Part shown: one piece after another, positions 23,492 to 31,929 of the stretch
Numbering within the stretch: the first letter of the stretch is position 1
Layout: every line of letters starts with the position of its first letter
NCBI RefSeq assembly: GCF_027359925.1
Contig: NZ_CP114767.1
Location: 186,001 to 250,000, forward strand
Direction: 5' to 3'
DNA: 64,000 bases
Origin: Hymenobacter canadensis
Lineage (GTDB): Bacteria > Bacteroidota > Bacteroidia > Cytophagales > Hymenobacteraceae
Translations under genes and position numbers: made by a program
The notes under the pieces: model-generated
What the model saw: the letters and a program-made list of their open reading frames with translations, nothing else
What the model was told of the DNA's origin: nothing
Database searches by the model: none

Positions 23492-23773
23492 ATGAACACC
23501 AAGCCGTTAATCGAGTACGACGAGGACGTACTGCTCCTGGAAGAAACCACCGACGTGCGCGACCTAATCGTGTACAACGACGACGTCAACACCTTCGACC
23601 ACGTCATCAAAACCCTGATGGACGTGTGTGGCCACCAGCCCGAGCAGGCCGAGCAGTGCACGCTCCTCATCCACTACAAAGGCCAGTGCACCGTCAAGCA
23701 CGGCGCCTACGAGGAGCTGGCCGCCATGTGCACCGCCCTCCACGACCGGGGAATTTCAGCGGATATCGTCTAA
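23492..23773 (+). CDS. clpS: ATP-dependent Clp protease adaptor ClpS
   Basis: The 93-residue protein has a flexible acidic N-terminus (EYDEDVLLLEETTD), then the ClpS core VYNDDVNTFDHVIKTLMDVC (residues 27-46), the conserved His/Glu-lined pocket region QAEQCTLLIHYKGQCTVKHG, and a C-terminal helix. ClpS binds the N-domain of ClpA-type unfoldases and delivers N-degron substrates; the NDDxNTxxHV-like block is the binding surface. The start at 23492 follows a possible -7 box (TATTTTTG, 23480-23487) by only 4 bases, so the leader would be very short. Confidence 0.92.
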   Translation: MNTKPLIEYDEDVLLLEETTDVRDLIVYNDDVNTFDHVIKTLMDVCGHQPEQAEQCTLLIHYKGQCTVKHGAYEELAAMCTALHDRGISADIV

Positions 23774-23868
23774 ATGGCTAAATGGCTGCATTGTTGAATG
23801 GGTGGTTGTTCAATAAGATGCCGGAACGCCCAGCCATTTAGCCAGTAAACAATGCAACAATTCAACTG
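23772..23868. repeat. Inverted repeat between clpS and recR
   Basis: GGCTAAATGGCT near 23775 is matched by AGCCATTTAGCC near 23834, and GCATTGTTGAAT by a diverged copy CAACAATTCAAC at the other end. The element fills the whole gap between clpS and recR. Its sequence differs from the GTAG-headed elements. Confidence 0.6.
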
Positions 23869-23869
23869 A

Positions 23870-24484
23870 ATGGAGTTTCCTTCCAAGCTGATCGAAAACG
23901 CCGTTGGCGAGCTGTCGAAGCTGCCCGGAGTAGGTAAGAAGACGGCCCTGCGGCTGGCGCTGCACCTGCTCAAGGCCGAAGCCGACACCACAGCCACCCT
24001 GGCCGAGGCCCTGGCCAAGATGCGCTTCGAAATCCGCTACTGCGACACCTGCCACAACATTTCCGACACGCCGGAGTGCGCCATCTGTGCCAACCAGCTC
24101 CGCGACCACAGCACGGTGTGCGTGGTGTCGGACATCCGCGACGTCATTGCCATCGAGAATACCGGCCAGTACAAGGGCACCTACCACGTGCTGGGCGGCG
24201 TCATTTCGCCCATTGAAGGCGTGGGCCCCAGCGACCTGCAGATTGACAGCCTCGTGGCGCGTATGAGCGGGCCGGAGTCAGAAATCAAGGAAGTGATTCT
24301 GGCCATTAGCCCCACCATGGAAGGCGACACCACGGCCTTCTACCTCTCGCGCAAGCTCCGCGACTTCGAGGGCGTGCACATCAGCACCATCGCCCGCGGC
24401 ATTCCGATGGGCGGCGAGCTGGAATACGCCGACGAAATCACGCTGGGCCGCAGCATCGTGGAACGCCAGCGCCAGGCGCGGTAG
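23870..24484 (+). CDS. recR: Recombination mediator protein RecR
   Basis: The 204-residue protein has all RecR parts: a helix-hairpin-helix ([20 protein letters not shown]), a four-Cys zinc finger ([20 protein letters not shown]), and a Toprim domain ([20 protein letters not shown], then [15 protein letters not shown] and [11 protein letters not shown]). The C-terminus [20 protein letters not shown] is the conserved Walker-B-like RecR end. RecR works with RecO (and RecF) to load RecA at gaps. Length is normal. The neighbours are unrelated. Confidence 0.97.
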   Translation: MEFPSKLIENAVGELSKLPGVGKKTALRLALHLLKAEADTTATLAEALAKMRFEIRYCDTCHNISDTPECAICANQLRDHSTVCVVSDIRDVIAIENTGQYKGTYHVLGGVISPIEGVGPSDLQIDSLVARMSGPESEIKEVILAISPTMEGDTTAFYLSRKLRDFEGVHISTIARGIPMGGELEYADEITLGRSIVERQRQAR

Positions 24485-24494
24485 GTAGGTGCGT

Positions 24495-24632
24495 GTAGCA
24501 TAGGCTTCAGCCTGTGCCGGCAGCTTACTTCTCTGTATAGTAAAGAAACCTTTCCTGTGTGTGTGGGGAAGGTTTTTTGTTTTTAAGGGCGAACAAGGAT
24601 TGCGGGAGGGCACAGGCTGAAGCCTATGCTAC
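24495..24632. repeat. REPIN-like inverted pair, GTAGCATAGG...TGTGCC type
   Basis: A perfect 24-base arm (24495-24518) starting GTAGCATAGGCTTCAGCC is repeated in reverse at 24609-24632. The same 24 bases occur once more at 52796-52819, and a close variant forms the arms at 3784-3854. Between the arms lies the recR terminator. Confidence 0.85.
24546..24586 (+). terminator. Terminator after recR
   Basis: AAACCTTTCC pairs with GGGAAGGTTT around a short TG-rich loop, followed by TTTTGTTTTT. It sits inside the REPIN-like pair. Confidence 0.75.
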
Positions 24633-24654
24633 ATTTCTTACCTTTCGGCCCTCT

Positions 24655-26724
24655 ATGCCGCCGCTATCCGTGAAGCTTTCAGTCGTCATCGTCAATTATA
24701 ACGTCTGCTACTTTCTGGAGCAGGCCTTGCTGTCGGTGCGGCGAGCCACGGAACGGCTGGGCGAGCCGGTGGAGGTGTTTGTGGTGGATAACAACTCCGT
24801 GGATGGCTCCGTGGCGATGGTAAAGGCCCGGTTTCCGGAAGTCATCCTCATTGAAAACAAGGACAATCCCGGCTTCAGCAAAGGCAACAACCAGGCCTTG
24901 CGCCAGGCCACCGGCGAGTACCAGCTCCTGCTCAACCCCGACACGGTGGTGGAAGAAGACACCTTCCGGGCTTGCTGCGATTTTATGGACGCCCACCCCA
25001 ACGCCGGCGGGCTGGGCGTGAAGATGCTGGACGGCCAGGGCAAGTTTCTGCCCGAAAGTAAGCGCGGCCTGCCCACGCCGGGCGTGGCGTTCTACAAGAT
25101 CTTCGGGCTGGCGCGGCTGTTTCCGGCCTCGCGCCGCTTCGGGCGCTACCACCTCGGCTTCCTTGACCGGGACCAGTCCCACGAAATAGACGTGCTCAGC
25201 GGCGCCTTCATGCTCATGCGCAAAGCCACCCTCGACCAGGTGGGCCTGCTCGACGAAGACTATTTCATGTACGGCGAGGACATCGACCTCTCGTACCGCA
25301 TCACGCAGGGCGGCTGGAAAAACTACTACTACCCCGGCACCCGCATCATCCATTACAAGGGCGAAAGCACCAAGCGTACCAGCGTCAACTACGTGTTCGT
25401 GTTCTACCGGGCCATGGTGATTTTCGCGCAGAAGCACTTTGCGCCGCAGCGGGCAGGGCTGTTTTCGCTGCTCATCAACGGAGCCATCTGGCTGCGGGCG
25501 GGGGCGGCGGTGGCCATGCGGCTGCTCGCCCAGGCCGCGCCCATTTTGCTGGATGCCGGCCTGATTTACGGCGGTATGTTTTTCCTGAAAAACTACTGGG
25601 AAAACAACCACAAGTACGTGCGCACCGACTACCCGCCGGAGTTTATGCTGGTGGCGGTGCCGGCTTATCTGGTGGTGTGGTTGACGTCGGCCTACCTGAG
25701 CGGGGCCTACGACCAGCCCACTAAAACGGCCCGCATCGTGCGCGGCATCTTCGTGGGCACGGTCCTGATTTCGGCCATCAGCAACTTCTTCGATGCCTAC
25801 CGATTCTCCAAGGCTCTCATTATTCTGGGCGGCGGGTGGGCCGTGGTGGCGCTGGTAGGGCGGCGCCTGGCCACGCACTTCCTGCGCTACCACGATTTGC
25901 GCCTGAGCGAAAGGCGGCAGAAAAACGTGGCTATCGTGGGCTCCGGGGTGGAAAGCCTGCGGGTGCGCCACCTGCTGGAGCAGGCTGGTGTGCAGGCCCG
26001 CATCATCGGCTTCATCACGCCCGCCGCCGAAGTAACCGCCGCTGTGCTCGTAGCAGCTGACGCGCCGGGCACGTACGCGGCCGGGGGCGGCACGGCTACG
26101 CTGGCGGCGCCCCCGCTGCTCTCGGCCGGGCCTGCCGACGAGGCGCTGGGCGAGGTGCGGCAGCTGGAAGACATCATCCGCATCTACGCCCTCGATGAGT
26201 TGATTTTCTGCGGCCGCGACCTGTCGGCCAGCCAGATCATCAGCCTCATGGTAAGCTTGCCGCAGCAGCCGCCCGTGGCCTACAAAATCCTGCCTCAGGA
26301 CAGCGAGTACATCATCGGCAGCTCCAGCAAAGACTCGCCCGGCGACTACTACACGCTGGATATCACCCTGAACCTGTTCCGGCCCGAGCAGGTGCGCAAC
26401 AAGCGCCTGCTCGACATCTTCACCAGCCTTGTGCTGCTGCTGGCCTCGCCGCTGCTGCTGGCCCTGCAGCAGCACAAGGGCGGCTTTCTGCGCAACTGCG
26501 TGCGGGTGCTGGCCGGCTCCTGCACCTGGGTGGGGCTGCGCTACGCCGCCGCCCCCCAGCGCCTGGCCCGCGCCATCCTCTCGCCCGCCGATGGCGTGCA
26601 GGCCCGCGGCCCGCTCACCGAGGCCACCCGCCGCCGCCTGGAGCTGCTTTACGCCAAAGACTACGAGCCCGGCACCGACCTGCGCATCCTGCTCCGCCGC
26701 TTCCGCTGGCTGGGCATGGAGTAG
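24655..26724 (+). CDS. GT2 glycosyltransferase fused to a degenerate sugar-transferase-like module
   Basis: The 689-residue protein starts with a family 2 glycosyltransferase domain (about 5-250): VVIVNYNVCYFLEQAL, FVVDNNSVDGSV, LLNPDTVVEEDT and YFMYGEDIDLSYR. Membrane helices follow (about 270-410), then a Rossmann-like segment (KNVAIVGSGVESLRVRHLLE, about 420) and a short C-terminus (about 579-689) with NKRLLDIFTSLVLLLASPLL, as at the start of bacterial sugar transferases. The catalytic core of that family is absent; only an end-like piece (LYAKDYEPGTDLRILLRRF) remains. It should act at the inner membrane in cell-surface glycan assembly. The ATG at 24655 is chosen; earlier residues translate a repeat. 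Confidence 0.85.
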   Translation: MPPLSVKLSVVIVNYNVCYFLEQALLSVRRATERLGEPVEVFVVDNNSVDGSVAMVKARFPEVILIENKDNPGFSKGNNQALRQATGEYQLLLNPDTVVEEDTFRACCDFMDAHPNAGGLGVKMLDGQGKFLPESKRGLPTPGVAFYKIFGLARLFPASRRFGRYHLGFLDRDQSHEIDVLSGAFMLMRKATLDQVGLLDEDYFMYGEDIDLSYRITQGGWKNYYYPGTRIIHYKGESTKRTSVNYVFVFYRAMVIFAQKHFAPQRAGLFSLLINGAIWLRAGAAVAMRLLAQAAPILLDAGLIYGGMFFLKNYWENNHKYVRTDYPPEFMLVAVPAYLVVWLTSAYLSGAYDQPTKTARIVRGIFVGTVLISAISNFFDAYRFSKALIILGGGWAVVALVGRRLATHFLRYHDLRLSERRQKNVAIVGSGVESLRVRHLLEQAGVQARIIGFITPAAEVTAAVLVAADAPGTYAAGGGTATLAAPPLLSAGPADEALGEVRQLEDIIRIYALDELIFCGRDLSASQIISLMVSLPQQPPVAYKILPQDSEYIIGSSSKDSPGDYYTLDITLNLFRPEQVRNKRLLDIFTSLVLLLASPLLLALQQHKGGFLRNCVRVLAGSCTWVGLRYAAAPQRLARAILSPADGVQARGPLTEATRRRLELLYAKDYEPGTDLRILLRRFRWLGME

Positions 26725-26730
26725 CACGTT

Positions 26731-26808
26731 TGTCATTCCGACGCAGGAGGAATCTGGCCAAACTCACTCAGCCGTCTTAACTCAGATTCCTGCTACGTCG
26801 GAATGACA
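26731..26808. repeat. Inverted repeat, TGTCATTCCGACG type
   Basis: The left arm (26731-26756) begins TGTCATTCCGACGCAGGAGG and the right arm (26783-26808) is its reverse complement with a few mismatches. GCCGTCT/AGACGGC adds an outer pair. It lies between two genes in the same direction and belongs to the TGTCAT/AACGTCAT family. Confidence 0.75.
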
Positions 26809-26838
26809 GACGGCTGAGGCCCTACGTTACTTTCGCCG

Positions 26839-26846
26839 TACTTTTG
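26839..26846 (+). promoter_or_regulatory. -7 box of the aminotransferase gene
   Basis: TACTTTTG, 32 bases upstream of the ATG at 26879. No clear -33 TTG. Confidence 0.4.
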
Positions 26847-26878
26847 CCCGCATCCCCACCCCAAAATTCCCCTCCCGC

Positions 26879-28099
26879 ATGTCCGACGCCGCCCCGCTTA
26901 TGTCTTCCGTTCTTTCCGACCGAATCCTGGCCATGCAGGAGTCGCAGACCATTGCCATGGCCAAAAAGGCTCGCGAGCTGGCGGCGCAGGGCGTGGACGT
27001 CATCAGCCTCAGCTTTGGCGAGCCCGACTTTCAGACCCCGCAGTACATCAAGGACGCCGCCAAAAAGGCCCTCGATGACGGCTACACGTTTTACACGCCC
27101 GTGCCTGGCATCCCGGAGCTGCGCCAGGCCATCTGCGACAAGCTGCAGCGCGACAACCAGCTCAGCTACAAGCCCGAAAACATTGTGGTGAGCACGGGAG
27201 CCAAGCAGGCCTTGGCCAACGCCGTGCTCAGCCTCATCAACCCCGGCGACGAGGTGATTGTGTTTGCGCCCTACTGGGTGAGCTACGAGGAGATGGTGCG
27301 CCTGGCCGAGGGCACCAGCGTCACGCTGATGGGCTCGTTGGAAAACGACTTCAAGGTGACGGCCGCCGAGCTGGAAGCCGCTATTACGCCGCGCACCAAG
27401 CTCATTATGTACTCGTCGCCGTGTAACCCCACGGGCTCGGTGTTCAGCCGGGAAGAGCTGGGCGCCATTGCTGAGGTAGTGGCCCGCCACCCGCAGGTGC
27501 ACGTGCTGGCCGACGAGATTTACGAGTACATCAACTTCGTGGGCGAGCATGTGAGCATGGCCCAGTTTGAGGCCATCAAAGACCGGGTGATTACCGTGAA
27601 CGGCTTCTCGAAAGGCTACGCCATGACGGGCTGGCGCGTGGGCTACTTGGCCGCCAGCAAGGAAATTGCCGGTGCCTGCGAGAAGATGCAGAGCCAGATT
27701 ACGTCCGGCACCTGCTCCATTGCCCAGCGCGCGGCCCTAGCGGCCCTGCTGGGCGGCCGCAGCTCCGCCGACGAGATGGTGGCCGCCTACCGCCGCCGCC
27801 GCGACCTGGTGCTGGCCCTGTGCCAGGAAATCCCCGGTTTCCGCACGCCCACGCCCAGCGGCGCTTTCTACGTCTTCCCGGACGTGAGCAACTGCTTCGG
27901 CAAAACCACGCCCGACGGTAAGGTAATCGGCAACGCGTCGGACCTGGCCATGTTTATGCTGCACGACGCCCACGTGGCGGCCGTGGATGGCGGCGCCTTC
28001 GGGGCCCCGAACTGCATCCGGTTCAGCACTGCCGCCGCCGATGAGAAGCTGCGCGAAGCCTTCATCCGCATCAAAAACAGCTTGGTGAAGCTGACGTAG
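26879..28099 (+). CDS. Class I/II pyridoxal-phosphate aminotransferase (AspC-like)
   Basis: The 406-residue protein has the fold type I aminotransferase blocks: SFGEPDFQTPQYI, YTPVPGIPELRQAI, VVSTGAKQALANAVLSLINP, SSPCNPTGSVFSREEL, VLADEIYEYINF and the PLP lysine in VNGFSKGYAMTGWRVGY. The C-terminal Arg for the substrate carboxylate is in NCIRFSTAAADE. Family members transfer amino groups from aspartate, glutamate or aromatic amino acids to 2-oxoacids; the preferred substrate cannot be read from the sequence. A hairpin terminator that is also a REP-like unit follows at 28105. Confidence 0.92.
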   Translation: MSDAAPLMSSVLSDRILAMQESQTIAMAKKARELAAQGVDVISLSFGEPDFQTPQYIKDAAKKALDDGYTFYTPVPGIPELRQAICDKLQRDNQLSYKPENIVVSTGAKQALANAVLSLINPGDEVIVFAPYWVSYEEMVRLAEGTSVTLMGSLENDFKVTAAELEAAITPRTKLIMYSSPCNPTGSVFSREELGAIAEVVARHPQVHVLADEIYEYINFVGEHVSMAQFEAIKDRVITVNGFSKGYAMTGWRVGYLAASKEIAGACEKMQSQITSGTCSIAQRAALAALLGGRSSADEMVAAYRRRRDLVLALCQEIPGFRTPTPSGAFYVFPDVSNCFGKTTPDGKVIGNASDLAMFMLHDAHVAAVDGGAFGAPNCIRFSTAAADEKLREAFIRIKNSLVKLT

Positions 28100-28104
28100 A
28101 AATA

Positions 28105-28139
28105 GTAGCGCGAACTTTGTAGTTCGCGCTACTGCTTTT
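28105..28139 (+). terminator. Terminator after the aminotransferase, also a REP-like unit
   Basis: GTAGCGCGAACTTTGTAGTT, completed by CGCGCTAC, folds into a hairpin (28105-28132) followed by TGCTTTTT. The right half, AGTTCGCGCTACTG, occurs again at 43358-43371. It has the GTAG head and short palindrome expected of a REP unit. Confidence 0.75.
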
Positions 28140-28171
28140 TCTGCACCAGGCCGGCGCAACGCGTTACTTCC

Positions 28172-28179
28172 TACCTTTG
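28172..28179 (+). promoter_or_regulatory. -7 box of the PfkB kinase gene
   Basis: TACCTTTG, 9 bases upstream of the ATG at 28189, implying a very short leader. No -33 TTG at the usual spacing. Confidence 0.5.
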
Positions 28180-28188
28180 CGGCTTCTT

Positions 28189-29220
28189 ATGCCCGAACCT
28201 GCTGTAATGCCTGCTGCTGCCTCCGCGCCCATTTCCCTGCCCGATTTGTTTGCCGCTTTCAACGGCCTCACCGTCCTGATTGTGGGCGACGTGATGCTCG
28301 ATGCCTACGTGTGGGGCAAGGCGGCCCGCCTCTCGCCCGAGGCTCCGGTGCCCGTCGTGACGGTGAGCCGCACCGAGCAGCGGCTGGGTGGGGCTGCCAA
28401 CGTGGCCCTGAACGTGCAGGCCCTGGGCGCCACGCCGCTGCTGTGCGCCGTTATTGGCGACGACCAGGGCGGCGACCAGCTGCTGGAACTGCTGCACACC
28501 ACTGGCCTCGCCCCCGACGGCATGGTGCGCTCCAGCTACCGGCCCACCACCGTGAAGCAGCGCATCCTGGCCCACGGCCAGCAACTGCTCCGCATCGACT
28601 CCGAAGTGGAAACCGACCTCAATAGCACCGAAAACGCCGACCTCACCGCCCGCTTCGAGCAGCTGCTGGCCCGCGCCGACGTGGTGGTGTTTGAGGACTA
28701 CGACAAGGGCGTGCTCTGCGAAGCCAGCATCCAGCACTTCATCAGCCTGGCCCAGCAGCGCGGCATTCCCACCGTCGTCGATCCGAAGAAAAAGAACTTC
28801 TTGGCCTACCGCCACTGCACGCTGTTCAAGCCCAACCTGAAGGAGCTGCGCGAAGGCCTGGGCGTGGCCTTCGATGACGCCGACCAGCCCGCCTTCGAGG
28901 CGGCCGTGGCGCGCCTGCGCGAGCTGCTCACGCCCGACAACGTGCTGGTGACGCTGTCGGAGCGTGGCGTATTTGTGGAAAATGGCAGCTTTACCAAAAC
29001 ATACATTCCGGCCCACCTGCGCAGCATTGCCGACGTTTCGGGCGCCGGCGACACGGTTATCAGCATTGCGGCGCTGTGCGTGGCACTGGGCATGCCGGCT
29101 CCGGTTACAGCCGCGCTGGCCAACCTCGGCGGCGGCCTCGTGTGCGAGCAGGCCGGCGTAGTGCCCATCGAAAAAAGCCTGCTGCTGGCCGAGGCGCAGG
29201 AAACCGGGTTGGTGTTGTAG
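28189..29220 (+). CDS. rfaE1: PfkB family kinase, probable heptose-7-phosphate kinase (RfaE1/HldE-N type)
   Basis: The 343-residue protein has the ribokinase-fold blocks VGDVMLDAYVWGKAARLSPE, RLGGAANVALNVQALGA, VVFEDYDKGVL, TVVDPKKKNF and the anion-hole motif VSGAGDTVISIAAL with catalytic Asp. The N-terminal block and the DPKK motif are those of the kinase half of D-glycero-beta-D-manno-heptose-7-phosphate kinase, a step to ADP-heptose for LPS. The nucleotidyl-transferase half is absent, as in genomes with separate genes. Assignment to this reaction is by family likeness. The ATG at 28189 follows the -7 box; a TTG at 28177 would lie inside it. Confidence 0.8.
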   Translation: MPEPAVMPAAASAPISLPDLFAAFNGLTVLIVGDVMLDAYVWGKAARLSPEAPVPVVTVSRTEQRLGGAANVALNVQALGATPLLCAVIGDDQGGDQLLELLHTTGLAPDGMVRSSYRPTTVKQRILAHGQQLLRIDSEVETDLNSTENADLTARFEQLLARADVVVFEDYDKGVLCEASIQHFISLAQQRGIPTVVDPKKKNFLAYRHCTLFKPNLKELREGLGVAFDDADQPAFEAAVARLRELLTPDNVLVTLSERGVFVENGSFTKTYIPAHLRSIADVSGAGDTVISIAALCVALGMPAPVTAALANLGGGLVCEQAGVVPIEKSLLLAEAQETGLVL

Positions 29221-29271
29221 GGCTTAGGGGATAGGGCTTAGGGCATAGGCTCGAATAAACAGAAAAAAAAT

Positions 29272-29300
29272 AGGCCCCGCCGTAACCCGGCGGGGCCTTT
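29272..29300. terminator. Bidirectional terminator between the kinase and hemE
   Basis: AGGCCCCGCCG and CGGCGGGGCCT form an 11-bp stem with a short loop. The minus strand is followed by eight T (plus strand AAAAAAAA, 29263-29270), suited to ending hemE; the plus side has TTT. Confidence 0.85.
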
Positions 29301-29308
29301 CACATACA

Positions 29309-29392
29309 CCCTAAGCCCTAAGCCCTAAGCCCTAAGCCCTAAGCCCTAAGCCCTAAGCCCTAAGCCCTAAGCCCTAAGCCCTAAGCCCTAAG
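29309..29392. repeat. Twelve perfect tandem copies of CCCTAAG
   Basis: The 7-base unit CCCTAAG is repeated 12 times without a mismatch (84 bases). The last part overlaps hemE: the stop at 29381 and the codons for its last three residues (Leu-Arg-Ala) are made of the repeat. The reverse unit GGGCTTA appears in degenerate form on the other side of the terminator at 29220-29250, so the two can pair. Confidence 0.95.
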
Positions 29393-30415
29393 CCGCGTGC
29401 TGTATTCCTTCACGGTTTCGATAAACACCTTCACGTTGTCGGGGTTGGTGTCGGGGTAGACGCCGTGGCCGAGGTTGGCGATGTGGCGGTGCGGCCCGAA
29501 CTGGTCGAGCATGGCAATGGTGGCGGCGCGCACCTGTTCCGGCGTGCCGTAGAGGGCGCAGGGGTCGAGGTTGCCCTGCAGTGTTTTGTCGCCGACCAAG
29601 GGGCGCACGGCGCGCGGGTCCTGGTTCCAGTCGAGGCCGATGGTGCGGCAGGGGAGTTGGGCGAAGTCTTCCACCGCCCAGAAAGCGCCTTTGGCAAACA
29701 CCGTGACAGGCACCTCCGGAATGGCGGCGCAGATTTCGGCAATGTAGCGGGTGCTGAACTCCTTGTAGTGCGCGGGCGGCAGAATCCCGGCCCACGAGTC
29801 GAAGACCTGCACGATGTTGGCGCCGGCCGCTACCTGGGCTTTCAGGTATGCAATGGTGGTAGCCGTGATTTTGCGGAGCAGCTCGTGCGCCAGTGCCGGA
29901 TCCTGATACAGCATGCGGCGGGCCTTGCTGAAGGTTTTGGAGCCGTGGCCCTCCACCATGTACGCCAGGATGGTCCAGGGTGCGCCGGCAAACCCGATGA
30001 GCGGCACACGGCCATTGAGGGCACGCTTGGTCACGCGGATGGCTTCCAGCACGTAGCCGAGGTGCTCCTCGGGGTCGGCGATGCGCATACGGGCCACGTC
30101 CTGCGCGGTTTTGATGGTTTCCGGGAACAGCGGGCCGCGGGCTTCCACCATTTCGTAGGTGAGGCCCATGGCGTCGGGCACCACCAGAATATCGGAGAAG
30201 ATGATGGCGGCATCCACGTCCAGCGCGTCGATGGGCTGAATGGTGACTTCGGCAGCCAGCTCGGGCGTTTCTACCAGTTCTTTGAAGCCGCTGAGGCGGG
30301 CGCGCAAAGCGCGGTATTCGGGCAGGATGCGGCCGGCCTGGCGCATCAGCCACACGGGCGTGCGCTCGGTTTCTTCGCCACGGGCGGCACGGAGGAGGAG
30401 GTCGTTCTTAAGCAC
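29381..30415 (-). CDS. hemE: Uroporphyrinogen decarboxylase
   Basis: The 344-residue protein has the HemE signatures [19 protein letters not shown] (N-terminal active-site block), [36 protein letters not shown] and [20 protein letters not shown]. HemE removes four carboxyl groups from uroporphyrinogen III to give coproporphyrinogen III in haem synthesis. Length is normal. The start is a GTG at 30415; a -7 box lies at 30479-30472. The last codons and the stop are supplied by the CCCTAAG repeat, so the C-terminal residues LRA are probably not conserved. No other haem gene is adjacent. Confidence 0.96.
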   Translation of the reverse strand: MLKNDLLLRAARGEETERTPVWLMRQAGRILPEYRALRARLSGFKELVETPELAAEVTIQPIDALDVDAAIIFSDILVVPDAMGLTYEMVEARGPLFPETIKTAQDVARMRIADPEEHLGYVLEAIRVTKRALNGRVPLIGFAGAPWTILAYMVEGHGSKTFSKARRMLYQDPALAHELLRKITATTIAYLKAQVAAGANIVQVFDSWAGILPPAHYKEFSTRYIAEICAAIPEVPVTVFAKGAFWAVEDFAQLPCRTIGLDWNQDPRAVRPLVGDKTLQGNLDPCALYGTPEQVRAATIAMLDQFGPHRHIANLGHGVYPDTNPDNVKVFIETVKEYSTRLRA

Positions 30416-30471
30416 AGGTTTCGCTGGTTATTTCGCTGATTCCGCCGCTGCCGAGGCCAGCAGCCGGGGCG

Positions 30472-30479
30472 CAAAGGTA
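30472..30479 (-). promoter_or_regulatory. -7 box of hemE
   Basis: TACCTTTG on the minus strand, 56 bases upstream of the GTG start. No -33 TTG at 19 bases. Confidence 0.5.
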
Positions 30480-30531
30480 CGCTTCGCCGAATTAAAAAAT
30501 CAGTCTGAATGCTTCAGCAGCGGAAGCTTCC

Positions 30532-31071
30532 TTAGTTGCTGCTATGATGAAATGTAACCGTTCGGCCATCGGTCCAAAAGCTAATAGAGCGATACTGACT
30601 GCTGTTGCGGCTATGTTTTTCAAATGTCTGGTAGGAAGAACTGTCTGTTGCCGCCGAATTCGGGGAAAGCTGCCGGAAAGAAGTGTCAGCGCTAATGTTC
30701 CGCCAAAGCCGCGTATAATCCTGTCGGCTCACTTTTATGCGGGCAGTTAGGTGATAGTCACCTTGTAAATCAAGCCCTGATGTTTTGCTTTCGATTACCT
30801 CACCAGAAGTTGGAAAAGGCAATCCGGTAATCTGCACGAACTCATGTTCAATCTCGCTGTCAAACGGAACGCAGAAAGAATACACAACACTGAAGCAGAA
30901 CAGACCAAATCCAACCAGCAGAACCTGCATGACTACCGCTGACCGGCGATACTGTCGGCGCTGCAGCCACTTAGTCAGCCACCACAAACCAGCTGCCGGA
31001 AAGACAATCAGTGCAGTAAAGCAGAGGAGGATCAAGGCGAGAACTGCTAATACCTCCACATATCCGTTCAT
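30532..31071 (-). CDS. Membrane protein, unknown function
   Basis: The 179-residue protein has two hydrophobic helices near residues 5-33 and 48-70 (AVVMQVLLVGFGLFCFSVVY) and a soluble C-terminal part of about 105 residues, rich in Ser and Thr (TDSSSYQTFEKHSRNSSQY). No family is recognised. The ATG at 31071 is 12 bases after the stop of the upstream gene in the same direction, so the two may be co-transcribed. Base composition is lower in G+C than the neighbouring hemE gene. Confidence 0.6.
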   Translation of the reverse strand: MNGYVEVLAVLALILLCFTALIVFPAAGLWWLTKWLQRRQYRRSAVVMQVLLVGFGLFCFSVVYSFCVPFDSEIEHEFVQITGLPFPTSGEVIESKTSGLDLQGDYHLTARIKVSRQDYTRLWRNISADTSFRQLSPNSAATDSSSYQTFEKHSRNSSQYRSISFWTDGRTVTFHHSSN

Positions 31072-31082
31072 GGCTTCCGCAT

Positions 31083-31706
31083 TCAATTCGGTTGCAGCGC
31101 CTTCAGCAAAATGCGGGCATCCTCCAACAGATTCTGTTGCTGCTCAGAATAAGCGCCGGCGGTGGCCAACTGGTGCAGTTCGGTAACGATGCCAGCGAGG
31201 GATGACATGTGCGTGCCCGCGGCCGGCTCCCAGGTGGTACCGGCCCGCAGGCCCATGCCCGGCCGGAAGCTGGAAAATACAAACCGGGTCCCATCTGTCC
31301 GGATGCGCATGAGGGGCTCGGGGTAGCGGGTTTGCTGAATGGCCGCATGCCACAGGTTAGTGAGAGTCCGGGCCAGTTCGGTCGTAATGGCCAGTTTTCG
31401 CGCGCTGCTAGCCACCAGCGAATCGCGTCGGAAGCCCGCCGCCGGGGCTGTGCCGCGCCGCATTTCCGCGTAGGTTAGGTAGTAGCGCTGCTTGTCCTGC
31501 TCAATCGAAAGCACATACGAGGACTTGAAAGAAGTTAGCACGACCACCTGCGCCAGCGCTGCGGTCTTTTGTAGCTGCTCAACTGTTGTGTAGTGCCAAT
31601 CGGCGGGCTCTAGGTGGTCGTCCTTGCTCTGAGCCTGTAGGCTTGTGGTACTCAACCAGAACAGCAGCAGAGAGCCAAGCGTGGGTATCCAACGTGTGTG
31701 TAGCAT
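31083..31706 (-). CDS. Exported protein, unknown function
   Basis: The 207-residue protein has a signal peptide (MLHTRWIPTLGSLLLFWLST, then SLQAQS) and a body of mixed strands and helices (VVVLTSFKSSYVLSIEQDKQ, then AMRIRTDGTRFVFSSFRPG-like). The C-terminal helix (TELHQLATAGAYSEQQQNLL) is amphipathic. No catalytic motif was found and no family is recognised. The ATG at 31706 is preferred because it begins the signal peptide. It lies upstream of, and probably with, the membrane protein at 30532. Confidence 0.62.
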   Translation of the reverse strand: MLHTRWIPTLGSLLLFWLSTTSLQAQSKDDHLEPADWHYTTVEQLQKTAALAQVVVLTSFKSSYVLSIEQDKQRYYLTYAEMRRGTAPAAGFRRDSLVASSARKLAITTELARTLTNLWHAAIQQTRYPEPLMRIRTDGTRFVFSSFRPGMGLRAGTTWEPAAGTHMSSLAGIVTELHQLATAGAYSEQQQNLLEDARILLKALQPN

Positions 31707-31880
31707 GATGATTAGCAAAAAGGATAAGAGTGTTGTAGCAAACGGTCTGGCCCGGAAACAGGGCAAGATGACCGAAACCAGTGTGCTACCTTGCCGCGAC
31801 AGTATCTACTTGGCCTGGCAACTAAGGGCAGATAGAAGGCTGCTGCTTATCCTTGAGCAGGCCTTCTTGCCCGGGAAAGT

Positions 31881-31888
31881 TACTTTTG
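31881..31888 (+). promoter_or_regulatory. -7 box of the small membrane protein gene
   Basis: TACTTTTG, 41 bases upstream of the ATG at 31930. The -33 region is not convincing. Confidence 0.4.
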
Positions 31889-31929
31889 TTCCGGCTTATC
31901 ATAAGACGCCGCGCAGGCCCCTATCTACT

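Noticed and set aside
24679..26736. 685-residue frame on the minus strand
   Set aside because: It is antisense to the GT2 fusion gene; composition is that of a shadow frame.
29309..29392. Telomere-like repeat
   Set aside because: CCCTAAG resembles a telomere unit, but it is internal, short and flanked by ordinary genes; simple tandem expansion is enough.
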